DNA from: Synechococcus sp. CS-1329
GTDB taxonomy: Bacteria; Cyanobacteriota; Cyanobacteriia; PCC-6307; Cyanobiaceae
Assembly: GCF_025128055.1 (NCBI RefSeq)
Contig: NZ_JAHLYS010000033.1
Location: 186,001-250,000 of the forward strand
DNA: 64,000 bases
Reading direction: 5' to 3'
Each line of letters starts with the position of its first letter. Position 1 is the first letter of the stretch. A program made the position numbers and the translations under genes. Below are positions 1-8,533 of the stretch, piece by piece. The notes beneath the pieces were generated by a model that was given only the letters and a program-made list of their open reading frames with translations, had not been told where the DNA came from and made no database searches.

Positions 1-633
1 GCCGAGGCTGGCCAGCTCCAGCATCTCGTTGCAGCTCACCTCCTCCATCAGCTGGGCATCACTCACCTGGCGCGGGTCGGTGGTCAGCACCCCGGCCACA
101 TCCGTGTAGATCTCGCAGGCGTCGGCCCCGAGGGCCGCGGCGAGGGCGACGGCTGAGGTGTCAGAGCCGCCCCGGCCCAGGGTGGTGATTTCGGGCGTGC
201 CGGCACTGCCGCTGCTGGTGCCCTGGAAGCCGGCCACCACCACCACCTGGCCATCGTCGAGCCGTTTGCGCAGCCGCTCGGTGCGCACCTCAAGGATGCG
301 GGCGCGGCCGTGGGCCGACTCGGTCACGATGCCCACCTGGGGCCCGGTCATCGACACGGCCGGCACGCCGATGCTGTGCAGGGCCATGGCCAGCAGGGCG
401 ATCGACACCTGCTCGCCCGTGGCCAGCAGCATGTCCATCTCCCGTTGGGGAGGCTCAGGGCAGAGTGCCCGCGCCAGGGAGGTGAGCTCATCGGTGGTGT
501 GGCCCATGGCCGAGACCACGATCACCAGGTCGTGGCCCTGCTCGCGGCTGGCGGCGATCCGCTGCGCCACCGCCTGAATCCGCTCCACGCTGCCGACGGA
601 AGTTCCTCCGTATTTCTGAACCAGCAGGGCCAT
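1..633 (-). CDS. lysC: aspartate kinase, partial (3' end outside window)
   Basis: The visible 211 codons are the N-terminal catalytic part of aspartate kinase, which phosphorylates L-aspartate in the first step toward lysine, threonine and methionine. The protein opens MALLVQKYGGTSVGS, the hallmark KxGGTS nucleotide-binding motif. TGGQ-like and GRGGSDTSAVALAAAL segments follow, as in the amino-acid-kinase fold. The ATG at 631-633 is chosen because it places the KYGGTS motif at residues 7-12, as in the family. The C-terminal ACT regulatory domains would lie left of the window. It runs in the same direction as holA, 31 bp upstream of it in the transcript, so co-transcription is likely. Confidence 0.95.
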   Translation of the reverse strand, partial: MALLVQKYGGTSVGSVERIQAVAQRIAASREQGHDLVIVVSAMGHTTDELTSLARALCPEPPQREMDMLLATGEQVSIALLAMALHSIGVPAVSMTGPQVGIVTESAHGRARILEVRTERLRKRLDDGQVVVVAGFQGTSSGSAGTPEITTLGRGGSDTSAVALAAALGADACEIYTDVAGVLTTDPRQVSDAQLMEEVSCNEMLELASLG

Positions 634-664
634 GCCGCTCGGCGGATGCGATGGAATGTCGCGA

Positions 665-1633
665 TTATCGGCCGGTGGCCAGCAGCAGCCCATCGCGGAA
701 GGCCTCAGAGGCCTCGGCGCCCCGTTTGAGCATGGCTTCCACCTCCAGCACCTGGGCCAGCAGGGTCAGCAGATGGGCGGGGCGGCGCCCGCGGATCTGC
801 CGGCGCATCACATAGATGCGCTTGGGGTTGCCGATGCCGGCGGCCTTGGCGATCACGGCCACGTCCTGCTCGCCGTGGCTCTCCAGCAAGCTGACCCACA
901 GCCAGCCCCTGACCTGGCTGGTGAGCGAGGCCACCAGCCGCAGGGCCGGCTCCCCCGCCTGCAGCAGGTCGTCGAGCAGGGCGATCGCCGCGCCCGCATT
1001 CCCCTCCAGCAGGGCATCCCCCACCGCCAGGCTGGTGGTGCTGTGGCCCCCCACCAGGGCCGCCACCGCCGTCACCTGAACCGCGGCTTCGCCGCTGTAG
1101 AGCGCCAGTTTCTCCAGTTCGCTGCTCAGCCGGGCGCTGTCGCTGCCGATCGCCTCCGCCAGGGCTTCCGCCGCCCCCGCCGCCAGCTTCACCCCCAGTT
1201 CTCTCGCCGTGCGCGCCACCAGCTCCACCTGGCCGGCCCCATCCCAGGCCGAGGGCAGCTGAAAGCTCTTCTCCAGGGCCTGCTGCCGCAGCGCCTTGGT
1301 GGTGCGCAGGCGGGCATCGGGTTTGCCGCTGCTCACCAACACCAGGTGGCAACTCTCGGGAATCAGCTCCAGGCAGGCGTCCAGCTGGCCCGCCAGCTCG
1401 GCGGAGCAGGGGCTGGTGAAGGGACTGCGTTGCAGCAGCACCAGCCGGGCACCGCTGCCGAAGGGCGGGGTGCGGGCTTCGCTCAGGGCCTGGGCAGCCT
1501 GGGCGGCGTCTGAGCCATCGAGGCGGGTGAGGTTGATGCTGTGCCAGGCCGGGTCCACCTCCCTCTTGATCAGCTCGTCGATCGCCCGGGTCCTGGCGGC
1601 CTCGTCGTCACCCCAGTAGAGATGGATGGGCAT
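665..1633 (-). CDS. holA: DNA polymerase III subunit delta
   Basis: A 322-residue protein matching the clamp-loader delta subunit, which opens the beta sliding clamp during replication. It begins [21 protein letters not shown], the typical start of cyanobacterial HolA with the degenerate P-loop region (YWGDD). A helical middle and a C-terminal collar domain of the expected length follow. Its start codon overlaps the 5' end of the divergent cobH by 8 bp, so the two genes share an extremely compact control region. It lies just upstream of lysC on the same strand. The assignment rests on overall sequence pattern and length rather than on a catalytic motif, since delta has none. Confidence 0.88.
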   Translation of the reverse strand: MPIHLYWGDDEAARTRAIDELIKREVDPAWHSINLTRLDGSDAAQAAQALSEARTPPFGSGARLVLLQRSPFTSPCSAELAGQLDACLELIPESCHLVLVSSGKPDARLRTTKALRQQALEKSFQLPSAWDGAGQVELVARTARELGVKLAAGAAEALAEAIGSDSARLSSELEKLALYSGEAAVQVTAVAALVGGHSTTSLAVGDALLEGNAGAAIALLDDLLQAGEPALRLVASLTSQVRGWLWVSLLESHGEQDVAVIAKAAGIGNPKRIYVMRRQIRGRRPAHLLTLLAQVLEVEAMLKRGAEASEAFRDGLLLATGR

Positions 1634-2288
1634 GGAGCAGCCTGGCTTGGATCTGGATCATCCGATCTTCAGCGAAAGTGTGCGGCGCATCCGCAAGTGG
1701 TTGGGTCCCACAGATCTCGACTCCGTGCAGCAGGAGCTGCTGGAGCGTCTGGTTCACAGCAGTGGTGATCTGGCCATCGCCGCCGATCTGCGCTTCAGCG
1801 CCGGAGCCTGCGGCCTGGGCCTGGAGGCCCTCGCTGCGGGGGCCGTGATCCTCACCGACACGGCCATGGCGGCCGCGGCCGTGGCGCCGATGGCCCGGCG
1901 CACCTTCGCCAATCCGGTCCGCTGCATCCTCGAGTGGGCCCCGGCCGTGGCGCCCCCCGGCGGCACCCGCAGCGCCGAGGGCATGACGGCGGCCCTGGCG
2001 GCCTGCCCCGGTGCGGTGGTGCTGATCGGCAGTGCCCCCACCGCCCTGGAGCGCCTGCTGGATCAGCTGGATCAGCCGGGCGGCAGCCAGGGGCCGGCCC
2101 TGGTGATCGGCATGCCGGTGGGCTTCGTGGGAGTGGCCGAGAGCAAGCGGCGGCTGGCGGCCAGTGGGTGGCCCCAGATCCGGCTCGAGGGCAGCAAGGG
2201 TGGGGCCGGTCTGGTGGGGGCCAGCTGCAACGCCCTGCTGCGCCGGGCCTGGCTGAATCAGGCCGCGGTCCCGGGGCCCACGGCCTGA
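1626..2288 (+). CDS. cobH: precorrin-8X methylmutase
   Basis: A 220-residue CobH/CbiC enzyme that moves a methyl group from C-11 to C-12 of precorrin-8X in corrin (B12-type cofactor) synthesis. The [17 protein letters not shown] opening and the [17 protein letters not shown] segment, with the histidine expected at the active site, fit the family. So do [14 protein letters not shown] and the C-terminal [14 protein letters not shown] block. The start is ATG 1626; an in-frame ATG at 1632 is an alternative. The 5' end overlaps divergent holA and the 3' end overlaps convergent mutS by 31 bp. No cobalamin riboswitch fits in the available upstream space. Confidence 0.92.
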   Translation: MGMEQPGLDLDHPIFSESVRRIRKWLGPTDLDSVQQELLERLVHSSGDLAIAADLRFSAGACGLGLEALAAGAVILTDTAMAAAAVAPMARRTFANPVRCILEWAPAVAPPGGTRSAEGMTAALAACPGAVVLIGSAPTALERLLDQLDQPGGSQGPALVIGMPVGFVGVAESKRRLAASGWPQIRLEGSKGGAGLVGASCNALLRRAWLNQAAVPGPTA

Positions 2289-5086
2289 AGACCCACGGCC
2301 ACATGGCTGTTGGCCTCGATCCGCCCCAGCACCTGGCGGGCCCGCTGCACCACCTCGGGCGGCACGCCCGCCAGCCTGGCCGCCTCGATGCCGTAGCTGC
2401 GGCTGGCGCCGCCCGGACGTACCTGGTGCAGGAACAGCAGGCGGTCGCCCGTTTCCTCCACCAGCACCTGGTAGTTGGCGACGCCTGGCAGCAGCGTGGC
2501 CAGTTCGTTGAGCTCGTGGTAGTGGGTGGCGAACACGGCCCGGGCCCGCAGCCCCGCCGCCAGGTGCTCCGCCACCGCCCAGGCGATCGAGAGGCCATCG
2601 AAGGTGGCGGTGCCGCGGCCGATCTCATCGAGAAGCACCAGGGAGCGGTCGGTGGCGTGGTGAAGGATGTTGGCGGTTTCGGCCATCTCCACCATGAAGG
2701 TGGACTGGCCGCTGGCCAGGTCATCGACGGCCCCCACCCGGGTGAAGATGCGATCGGCCAGGCCCAAGCGGGCTGAGCGGGCCGGGATCCAGCTGCCGAT
2801 CTGGGCCATCAGCTGCAGCAGCCCGTTCTGGCGCAGGTAGCAGCTCTTGCCGCTGGCATTGGGGCCGGTGAGCACCACCAGGTCCGGGCGGCCCGGCTCC
2901 CCCAGGTGCAGATCGTTGGCGCTGAACGACTCCTCCACCAGCAGCTGCTCCACCACCGGGTGCCGCCCCGCCTCCACCTGCAGGCAGCGGCTGTGCTCCA
3001 GTTGCGGCCGGCAGTAGCCGAAGCAGGCGGCCACCTCCGCCAGCGACGCCAGGGCATCGAGGCCGGCCACGCCTCGTGCGGCCTGGCGGATCGGGGCGGC
3101 CAGCGCCCCCACCTGCTGGCGCAGCCGGGTGAAGAGGTCGTACTCCCGCTGGGCGGCACGGGCGCGCAGCTGCAGGATGCGGCCTTCGCGGGCCTTGAGC
3201 TCCGGGGTGACGAAGCGCTCCTCGTTGGCCAGGGTCTGGCGGCGGATCCAGTGCTCGGGCACCCGCTCGGCCCGCGCCCGGCTCACCGAGAGAAAGTAGC
3301 CGAAGCTGCGGTGGAACTGCAGCCGCAGGGTGGGGATGCCGCTGCGGCGGCGCTCCTCCTGTTCCTGGGCCGCCAGCCACTGGTCCTGGTCATCGAGCCG
3401 GTTGCGCAGCCCATCGAGGCGGCCATCGACGCCGTCGTGGATCAGGCCCCCCTCGCTGAGGCTGAGCGGTGGGGCCTCCACCAGGGTGTGGCGCACCAGG
3501 GCCGCCAGCTCTGCCAGCTCTGGTTCGGCCTGCTGCAGGGGAGCGAACACGGCCGCGGCCGCGGGCTCCAGCAGGGCGGCGAGGCGGGGCAGGCGCTCCA
3601 GTCCATCGGCGAGGGACACCAGATCGCGGGCGGAGGCGCTGCCGGCCCCGGCCCGGCCCGACAGGCGCTCCAGATCGCCCATGGGCCGCAGCAGCCGGCG
3701 CAGGGCGAGGCGCAGGGGCCGTTGCTGCACCAGCACAGCGATGCCCTCCTGGCGCCGCTCGATCGCCCCAAGGTCCATCAGAGGGGCCTCCAGCCAGCGG
3801 CGCAGCGCCCGGGCGCCCATGGCGGTCATGGTGCGATCGAGGGCCCAGAGCAGCGACCCCTGAAACTGTCCATCCCGCTGGGTCTGGGTGATCTCCAGGT
3901 TGCGGCGGGTCTGGGCATCGAGCACCAGCTGATCGCCGCGCTGCTGAAGGCTGGGCCGATCCAGGGGGATGCGGCCGGGGCTGGCGTCAGCTGGGTCGTC
4001 GCTGGCGGGCTGGGTGTCATCGAGATAGCGCACCAGGCCGCCGGCGGCCCTCAGGGCCAGGGGTGCCTCGCCCAGGCCCAGGCCTTCAAGGCTGGCGAGC
4101 TCGAAGCGCTCCAGCAGGGTGCGGCGCGCCTCCGGCAGGGTGAAGGGGGTAAGCGGCAGCTGGGTGCGCTGAATCGACTGCGGCGCCCAGGCCGGCTCGC
4201 CGGACTCCGCAGTGGGCCAGAGCAGCTCGGCCGGCTGCAGCTGCAGCAGGTCCTGGTGCAGCAGATCGCTGCCCTGGCGCTGCAGCAGCTGGAAGTCGCC
4301 GGTGCTGACATCAGCCACCGCCAGCCCCCACTGGCCCTGCTCCAGCACCACCGCCGCCAGCCAGTTGTTGCGCCGCGCCGCCAGCATCCCCTCCTCCAGC
4401 ACGGTGCCGGGGGTGAGCACGCGGGTGATCCCCCGCCGCAGCAGGGCGCCCGGGGCGGGGGTGCTCTCCAGCTGGTCGCAGAGGGCCACGGCGAGGCCGC
4501 GGCGCACCAGTTCGCCGCAGTAGCGCTCGGCGGCGTGGTGGGGGATGCCCGCCATCGGCACCCGCCCGATGCGTTTGCCCCCCTCCTTGCCGGTGAGGGT
4601 GAGCTCCAGCAGCCGCGACACCCGGATGGCGTCCTCGAAGAAACACTCGTAGAAATCGCCGAGGCGGTAGAGCAGCACCCGCTCGGGGTGGGCCAGCTTC
4701 AGTTCCACGTAGTGGCGCAGCACCGGCGGCAGCGCCTCCGGATCCACCAGGCTGTGGTGATGCCAGGGGGGCAGGGCGTCAGCGGGGTCCGTGGGCTCGG
4801 CGGCCTGCACTGGCTCAGCAGATTCCATCGACGGCTCAGGGCCGTCTGATGACAGATCAGCCGCCTTCGCCGGCCGCAGCCTGGGCCGGGCGGCGGCCTC
4901 CGCCACCAGCTCGTCATCGCTCTCGTCGCCTGGGGCCGCTGCCGGAGTGGTTCGGGCGGGGGTGGCTTCAAGGCCCAGGGCAGCCACCAGCGAGAGCTGT
5001 TCTTCCGGCGGCGCGGCCACGGCGTGCTCAGGGGCTGGGGTGATCGTAGAAGGGTCCGCCGGTGCCCACTCCCGGTTGGTGCCCAC
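2258..5086 (-). CDS. mutS: DNA mismatch repair protein MutS
   Basis: MutS recognises base mismatches and small loops and recruits the repair machinery. The N-terminal mismatch-binding domain carries [14 protein letters not shown], the Phe-x-Glu mismatch wedge region (here FYE). The C-terminal ATPase has Walker [16 protein letters not shown], then STFMVEM and the [16 protein letters not shown] Walker B block. The open frame reaches 5224, but starting there would overlap the divergent psbZ. I prefer the GTG at 5086, about 36 residues before the QLSLVAALG segment that is usually close to the N-terminus. That start has no clear ribosome binding site, so it remains uncertain. About 942 residues. 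The 3' end overlaps convergent cobH. Confidence 0.93.
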   Translation of the reverse strand: MGTNREWAPADPSTITPAPEHAVAAPPEEQLSLVAALGLEATPARTTPAAAPGDESDDELVAEAAARPRLRPAKAADLSSDGPEPSMESAEPVQAAEPTDPADALPPWHHHSLVDPEALPPVLRHYVELKLAHPERVLLYRLGDFYECFFEDAIRVSRLLELTLTGKEGGKRIGRVPMAGIPHHAAERYCGELVRRGLAVALCDQLESTPAPGALLRRGITRVLTPGTVLEEGMLAARRNNWLAAVVLEQGQWGLAVADVSTGDFQLLQRQGSDLLHQDLLQLQPAELLWPTAESGEPAWAPQSIQRTQLPLTPFTLPEARRTLLERFELASLEGLGLGEAPLALRAAGGLVRYLDDTQPASDDPADASPGRIPLDRPSLQQRGDQLVLDAQTRRNLEITQTQRDGQFQGSLLWALDRTMTAMGARALRRWLEAPLMDLGAIERRQEGIAVLVQQRPLRLALRRLLRPMGDLERLSGRAGAGSASARDLVSLADGLERLPRLAALLEPAAAAVFAPLQQAEPELAELAALVRHTLVEAPPLSLSEGGLIHDGVDGRLDGLRNRLDDQDQWLAAQEQEERRRSGIPTLRLQFHRSFGYFLSVSRARAERVPEHWIRRQTLANEERFVTPELKAREGRILQLRARAAQREYDLFTRLRQQVGALAAPIRQAARGVAGLDALASLAEVAACFGYCRPQLEHSRCLQVEAGRHPVVEQLLVEESFSANDLHLGEPGRPDLVVLTGPNASGKSCYLRQNGLLQLMAQIGSWIPARSARLGLADRIFTRVGAVDDLASGQSTFMVEMAETANILHHATDRSLVLLDEIGRGTATFDGLSIAWAVAEHLAAGLRARAVFATHYHELNELATLLPGVANYQVLVEETGDRLLFLHQVRPGGASRSYGIEAARLAGVPPEVVQRARQVLGRIEANSHVAVGLQAVGPGTAA

Positions 5087-5201
5087 AACTTGTGAAGGAA
5101 GCCCGCCATGGGCGCGGAAACCCCGGAAGCCCCATGGGAGAATCCAGCCACTGCCTGCCCCGGCCCGCGTGCCAGGGACCGCGCACTCCGCCCTCCCAAC
5201 C

Positions 5202-5390
5202 ATGCAGATCCTCAACACCCTCACCGTTCTGGCCTTGGTGGTGATGTCGTTTGCCCTCGTGGTTGCGGTCCCGGTGCTCTACGCCAGCACCGAGGACAGC
5301 GGTCGCTCCAATCGGCTGATCCTGCTGGGCGGCGCCGCCTGGGTGGCCTTGGTGCTGCTCAACTGGGGCATGAGCTATTTCGTGGCCTGA
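5202..5390 (+). CDS. psbZ: photosystem II protein PsbZ (Ycf9)
   Basis: A 62-residue two-helix membrane protein. The first helix spans roughly residues 3-27 ([20 protein letters not shown]), then comes a polar loop with [14 protein letters not shown], then a second helix ([18 protein letters not shown]). The length, the PV-x-x-AS motif at the end of helix 1 and the two-helix layout match PsbZ. PsbZ stabilises the photosystem II core and its antenna contacts in the thylakoid membrane. ribH starts five bases after its stop, so the two may be co-transcribed. It is divergent from mutS. Confidence 0.9.
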   Translation: MQILNTLTVLALVVMSFALVVAVPVLYASTEDSGRSNRLILLGGAAWVALVLLNWGMSYFVA

Positions 5391-5395
5391 GTCCA

Positions 5396-5887
5396 TTGAC
5401 CGTTTTTGAAGGCCGCTTCACCAACATCAGCGGCTTGCGCATCGGCATCGTGGTGGGTCGTTTCAACGATCTGGTCACCGCCAAGCTGCTCAGTGCCTGC
5501 CTGGATGCTCTCTCCCGCCACGGCATCGACACCAGCCCCAGCAGCGAGCAGCTCGATCTGGCCTGGGTTCCCGGCAGTTTTGAGATTCCGCTGGTGGCCC
5601 AGCGCCTGGCGGCCACGGGTCGCTACCAGGTGCTGATCACCCTCGGCGCTGTGATCAAGGGCGACACCCCCCACTTCGACTACGTCTGCGCCGAGGTGAG
5701 CAAGGGGGTGGCGGCCGTCTCGCGCAGCACCGGTGTGCCGGTGATCTTCGGTGTTCTCACCACCGACACCATGCAGCAGGCCCTGGAGCGGGCCGGCATC
5801 AAGAGCAACCTGGGCTGGAGCTATGCCCTCCAGGCCCTGGAGATGGGCAGCCTGATGCAGGTGTTGCCGACCGTGGCGGCCCTGTGA
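5396..5887 (+). CDS. ribH: 6,7-dimethyl-8-ribityllumazine synthase
   Basis: Lumazine synthase condenses 5-amino-6-ribitylaminouracil with dihydroxybutanone phosphate in the penultimate step of riboflavin synthesis. Visible motifs are [49 protein letters not shown] and [21 protein letters not shown], all standard for the family. The frame is open far upstream through psbZ, but homologs start with a short (M)TxFEGRF sequence. The TTG at 5396 is therefore chosen, giving 163 residues. The stop overlaps the next gene (5884) by 4 bp, which ties riboflavin synthesis to the exporter genes in one transcript. Confidence 0.95.
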   Translation: MTVFEGRFTNISGLRIGIVVGRFNDLVTAKLLSACLDALSRHGIDTSPSSEQLDLAWVPGSFEIPLVAQRLAATGRYQVLITLGAVIKGDTPHFDYVCAEVSKGVAAVSRSTGVPVIFGVLTTDTMQQALERAGIKSNLGWSYALQALEMGSLMQVLPTVAAL

Positions 5888-6690
5888 GTGACAGGTTGGC
5901 GATCCCTGTCGACCAGCGGTCCCCTGCTGTCATCAGCGATCAGCCGCTGGTTGAGCTGGATGGGGTCTGCCTCGACATCCCGGTGGAGGGCGTCGGCAGC
6001 CGCTCGCTTAAGGCCGCATTGGTGGGTGGCCTGACTGGCGGTCTGCTGAACAGGGGCCGGAGCGGTGGGGTGTCGGTTCGCGCCCTCAATGACCTCAGCT
6101 TCACGATCAACAAAGGCGAGCGGGTGGCCCTGCTGGGGCACAACGGCGCCGGCAAGTCCACGCTGCTGAGGCTGCTCTGTGATGTGTACCGGCCCAGCAG
6201 CGGCCGGATCCGTCGCCACGGGCAGGTGGTGCCGCTGATCAACAAAGGCTTCTGGGTTGACACCGACCTCAGTGGCCGACACGCCGCCAGGGCCCACTAC
6301 CTGCTCAATCGCAACACGATCGAGGGCTTCAACAGCTTCCTGGAGGAACTCACGGCCTTCACCGAACTGGCCGATTTCATCCATCTGCCGATCCGCACCT
6401 ACAGCGACGGCATGCGCACCCGCCTTCAGTTCGGCTTGCTCACAGCCTTTCGCCATGAGGCCCTGGCCCTCGACGAGGGCATCGGCGCCGGCGACCAGTG
6501 GTTCCTCTCCCGGGCACGGCACCAGCTGACCCGCTTTCTTGGGGAGGTGGGTACCCTGATCCTGGCCTCCCATTCCAACGATCTGCTGGCTCAGTTCTGC
6601 AGCCGGGGGCTCGTGCTCAAACATGGCCACCTGGTGTTTGATGGCCCCCTGGAGCAGGCGATCGAGGCCTACACCCAGGGGCTGGACTGA
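5884..6690 (+). CDS. ABC transporter ATP-binding protein, polysaccharide export (Wzt/KpsT type)
   Basis: A 268-residue ATPase of the capsule/O-antigen/teichoic-acid export family. Walker A is [16 protein letters not shown] (residues about 83-98), the signature is [14 protein letters not shown], and the Walker B region reads [16 protein letters not shown]. The YSDGM type of signature is characteristic of polysaccharide rather than peptide exporters. It lacks the C-terminal carbohydrate-binding extension of long Wzt proteins, so it resembles KpsT or TagH-core ATPases. It pairs with the permease that starts four bases after its stop. The substrate cannot be told from sequence; the neighbouring glycosyltransferases suggest a surface glycan. 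Confidence 0.9.
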   Translation: MSDRLAIPVDQRSPAVISDQPLVELDGVCLDIPVEGVGSRSLKAALVGGLTGGLLNRGRSGGVSVRALNDLSFTINKGERVALLGHNGAGKSTLLRLLCDVYRPSSGRIRRHGQVVPLINKGFWVDTDLSGRHAARAHYLLNRNTIEGFNSFLEELTAFTELADFIHLPIRTYSDGMRTRLQFGLLTAFRHEALALDEGIGAGDQWFLSRARHQLTRFLGEVGTLILASHSNDLLAQFCSRGLVLKHGHLVFDGPLEQAIEAYTQGLD

Positions 6691-6693
6691 GCG

Positions 6694-7521
6694 ATGCAGA
6701 CGCCGCTGCCGAGTGACATGGGCCTGCGCCAGGCCAAGCCGGCCACGGGCCATGGACTTCTCTATGCCTGTCGTACGGCGCGCGCCTGGTGGTACAGCGC
6801 TTGGCTTCGAACTCTGGCGCGCTTCAGCCGCACCACGCTAGGCAGCTTCTGGATGGGCCTGAGCAACCTGCTCAGCGTGGCGGTGCTGGGGGTGGTGTAT
6901 AGCACCGTGCTCAAGGTGCCCGACCCACTCAACTACATTATTTTTCTCGGTTTCGGGATCACGATCTGGGGACTGATCAGCATGTCGTCGTTGGCCGGCA
7001 GCACCCTGTTCACGCTGCGCCGCGACCAGCTGGTGAATAATGCGCTGCCGAGCATTTTTTATTGCCTGGAGGAATGGGCCTTCCAGTTGCAGACCTTTGT
7101 CCAGGCGTTCGTGGTGATCCTGGTGGCCTTTGCCTTCGTGGATCCCGGACTGTTGCGGAACGCGGTTCAGTACATCTGGCTGCCGATGCTGAATCTGTCG
7201 CTGTTCTCCTTCTGGATCATTGTGTTGATGGCGGTGCTGGGAGCGCGCTTCAAGGATTTTGCCCAGCTGATGCCGATTCTTCTGCAGCTGCTCTTCCTTG
7301 TTTCCCCGATCCTCTACAAGCGTGAAGGGCTTGGCAGACTCAGCATTCTTGCTGACTTCAACCCCTTCTACCAGGCTCTTGCACCTGTGCGGAATGCCTT
7401 GATTGATGGTCAGCTGAATTTTGGTCGTGAGCTTCTCTCCTTGGGCATCAATGGACTTGGGGTGCTGCTAGCGGTGTGGGCCCTGAAGCGGCTTCGCTAT
7501 CGACTCCCCCTTTGGGTCTGA
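6694..7521 (+). CDS. ABC transporter permease, polysaccharide export (Wzm/KpsM type)
   Basis: A 275-residue membrane protein of the ABC-2 permease family, with about six hydrophobic segments. It opens with a cytoplasmic arm (ARAWWYSAWLRTLARFSRTT) like the amphipathic coupling region of Wzm proteins. It then shows SFWMGLSNLLSVAVLGVVYS and ends with a VSPILYKREGLG...NPFYQALAPVR block typical of polysaccharide export permeases. Together with the ATPase immediately upstream it should form a complete exporter that moves undecaprenyl- or lipid-linked glycans across the inner membrane. Start ATG 6694. Confidence 0.9.
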   Translation: MQTPLPSDMGLRQAKPATGHGLLYACRTARAWWYSAWLRTLARFSRTTLGSFWMGLSNLLSVAVLGVVYSTVLKVPDPLNYIIFLGFGITIWGLISMSSLAGSTLFTLRRDQLVNNALPSIFYCLEEWAFQLQTFVQAFVVILVAFAFVDPGLLRNAVQYIWLPMLNLSLFSFWIIVLMAVLGARFKDFAQLMPILLQLLFLVSPILYKREGLGRLSILADFNPFYQALAPVRNALIDGQLNFGRELLSLGINGLGVLLAVWALKRLRYRLPLWV

Positions 7522-7524
7522 CGC

Positions 7525-7728
7525 ATGAAAGCGGTGATCCTTGCCGGCGGGATTGAAGCCCGAATCAGCATGGAAACCCAGCTGAAGTCAAAGCCCATGA
7601 CAGACATCGTCACCTTTGACAGGGCCAACACCCCAACAGAGTTGCACCAGCAGAAGAACCTTGAGCCCTCCGAGGCTCAATTCGGCTCGCTAGCGCTTGA
7701 GCGCAGCAGGGTGGGTGGTCGTGGCTGA
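7525..7728 (+). pseudogene. relic of glucose-1-phosphate cytidylyltransferase (RfbF-like N-terminus)
   Basis: The first ~29 codons read MKAVILAGGIEARISMETQL then KSKPMTDIV, a clear match to the start of RfbF-type sugar nucleotidyltransferases (MKAVILAGG-x-GTR-x-SE-T-x-K-PKPM-x-I). The GTR of the nucleotide-binding loop has become EAR and the PKPM has become SKPM. After about codon 30 the similarity stops and the remaining residues look like random translation. I read it as a deletion remnant of an NDP-sugar synthesis gene, lying three bases after the permease stop and running into the GT2 gene. A short functional protein is unlikely because the catalytic domain is absent. Confidence 0.6.
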
Positions 7729-8533
7729 GCCTGACTCTGACACCCGATTGCGCCTGCTGCTGTTTTTCGTGGCGTACCACCCCAGCGAGGAGGAGGTCGA
7801 GCGTCTGGCCGCCTGCCTGGCCAAGCTTCCGGCCCATATCGGCTACGCCGTGGTCGCCAATGACCACCGCGACGGGGAGCCGGTGGATCGGCTGGCGCCA
7901 GCCGCCGAGCTGTTCCTGCCCGTGGCGCGCAACCTCGGTTATGGGCGAGCTGTGAACAGTGCCGTGAGCGAGTGGCGCCGCCGCTTCCGCTTGCCGGAGT
8001 GGATCGGTGCCCTCAACACCGATCTCAGCTGGGCCCCCGGCAGCTTCGAGGCCCTGCTGGGTTGGCTGGAGTCGCAGGATCAGGTCACTCTGGCCGTACC
8101 GAGGATCACGGATCCGTCGGGGCAGCCGCAACAGCTGTGCAAGCAGGATCCCACCCTGCTGGGCCTGCTCAGCAGGCGTTTCCTGCCGGATGGGCTCAAA
8201 CCCGCCTGGCTGCGTCGTTATGACAGTCGCTATGTGATGGCGGATCGCGACCTCGCCACGATGTTTGAGGTGCCTTACCTGAGTGGTTGCTGCATGCTGA
8301 TTCGCACCGCCTCCTTCCTGGCGGTGGGTGGCTTTGATGAGCGCTACTTCTTATATTTGGAGGATGCCGACCTCACCCGCCGATTGCGTGCCCTCGGGCG
8401 CACGGTGCATCTGCCCGTGGCCTCGATTGTGCATGCCTGGGGACGGGGCAACCACCGCAGCTTGCGCCTGACCCTTGTGAATCTGCACAGTGCCTGGATT
8501 TACTTCAGCACCTGGGGATTCAGGTGCTGCTGA
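7721..8533 (+). CDS. glycosyltransferase family 2, rhamnosyltransferase-like
   Basis: A GT-A fold glycosyltransferase of about 270 residues. It has the LLLFFVAYHPS start, NLGYGRAVN (the NxGFGxAxN motif seen in WbbL-type rhamnosyltransferases), ALNTDLSWAPG as the DxD-like metal site, VPYLSGCCMLIRTASFLAVGG and DERYFLYLEDADLTRRLRALG. The last of these is the conserved ED-x-DL acceptor region. The start is uncertain: TTG 7697, GTG 7715 and GTG 7721 are all in frame. I give 7721, which places the first strand near the N-terminus. The gene overlaps the relic upstream and its 3' end overlaps the convergent fusion glycosyltransferase by 14 bp. Confidence 0.85.
   Translation: MAEPDSDTRLRLLLFFVAYHPSEEEVERLAACLAKLPAHIGYAVVANDHRDGEPVDRLAPAAELFLPVARNLGYGRAVNSAVSEWRRRFRLPEWIGALNTDLSWAPGSFEALLGWLESQDQVTLAVPRITDPSGQPQQLCKQDPTLLGLLSRRFLPDGLKPAWLRRYDSRYVMADRDLATMFEVPYLSGCCMLIRTASFLAVGGFDERYFLYLEDADLTRRLRALGRTVHLPVASIVHAWGRGNHRSLRLTLVNLHSAWIYFSTWGFRCC

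Noticed and set aside
5087-5224. Longer MutS start at 5224.
   Set aside because: It would overlap the divergent psbZ coding region, and the extra residues are not MutS-like.
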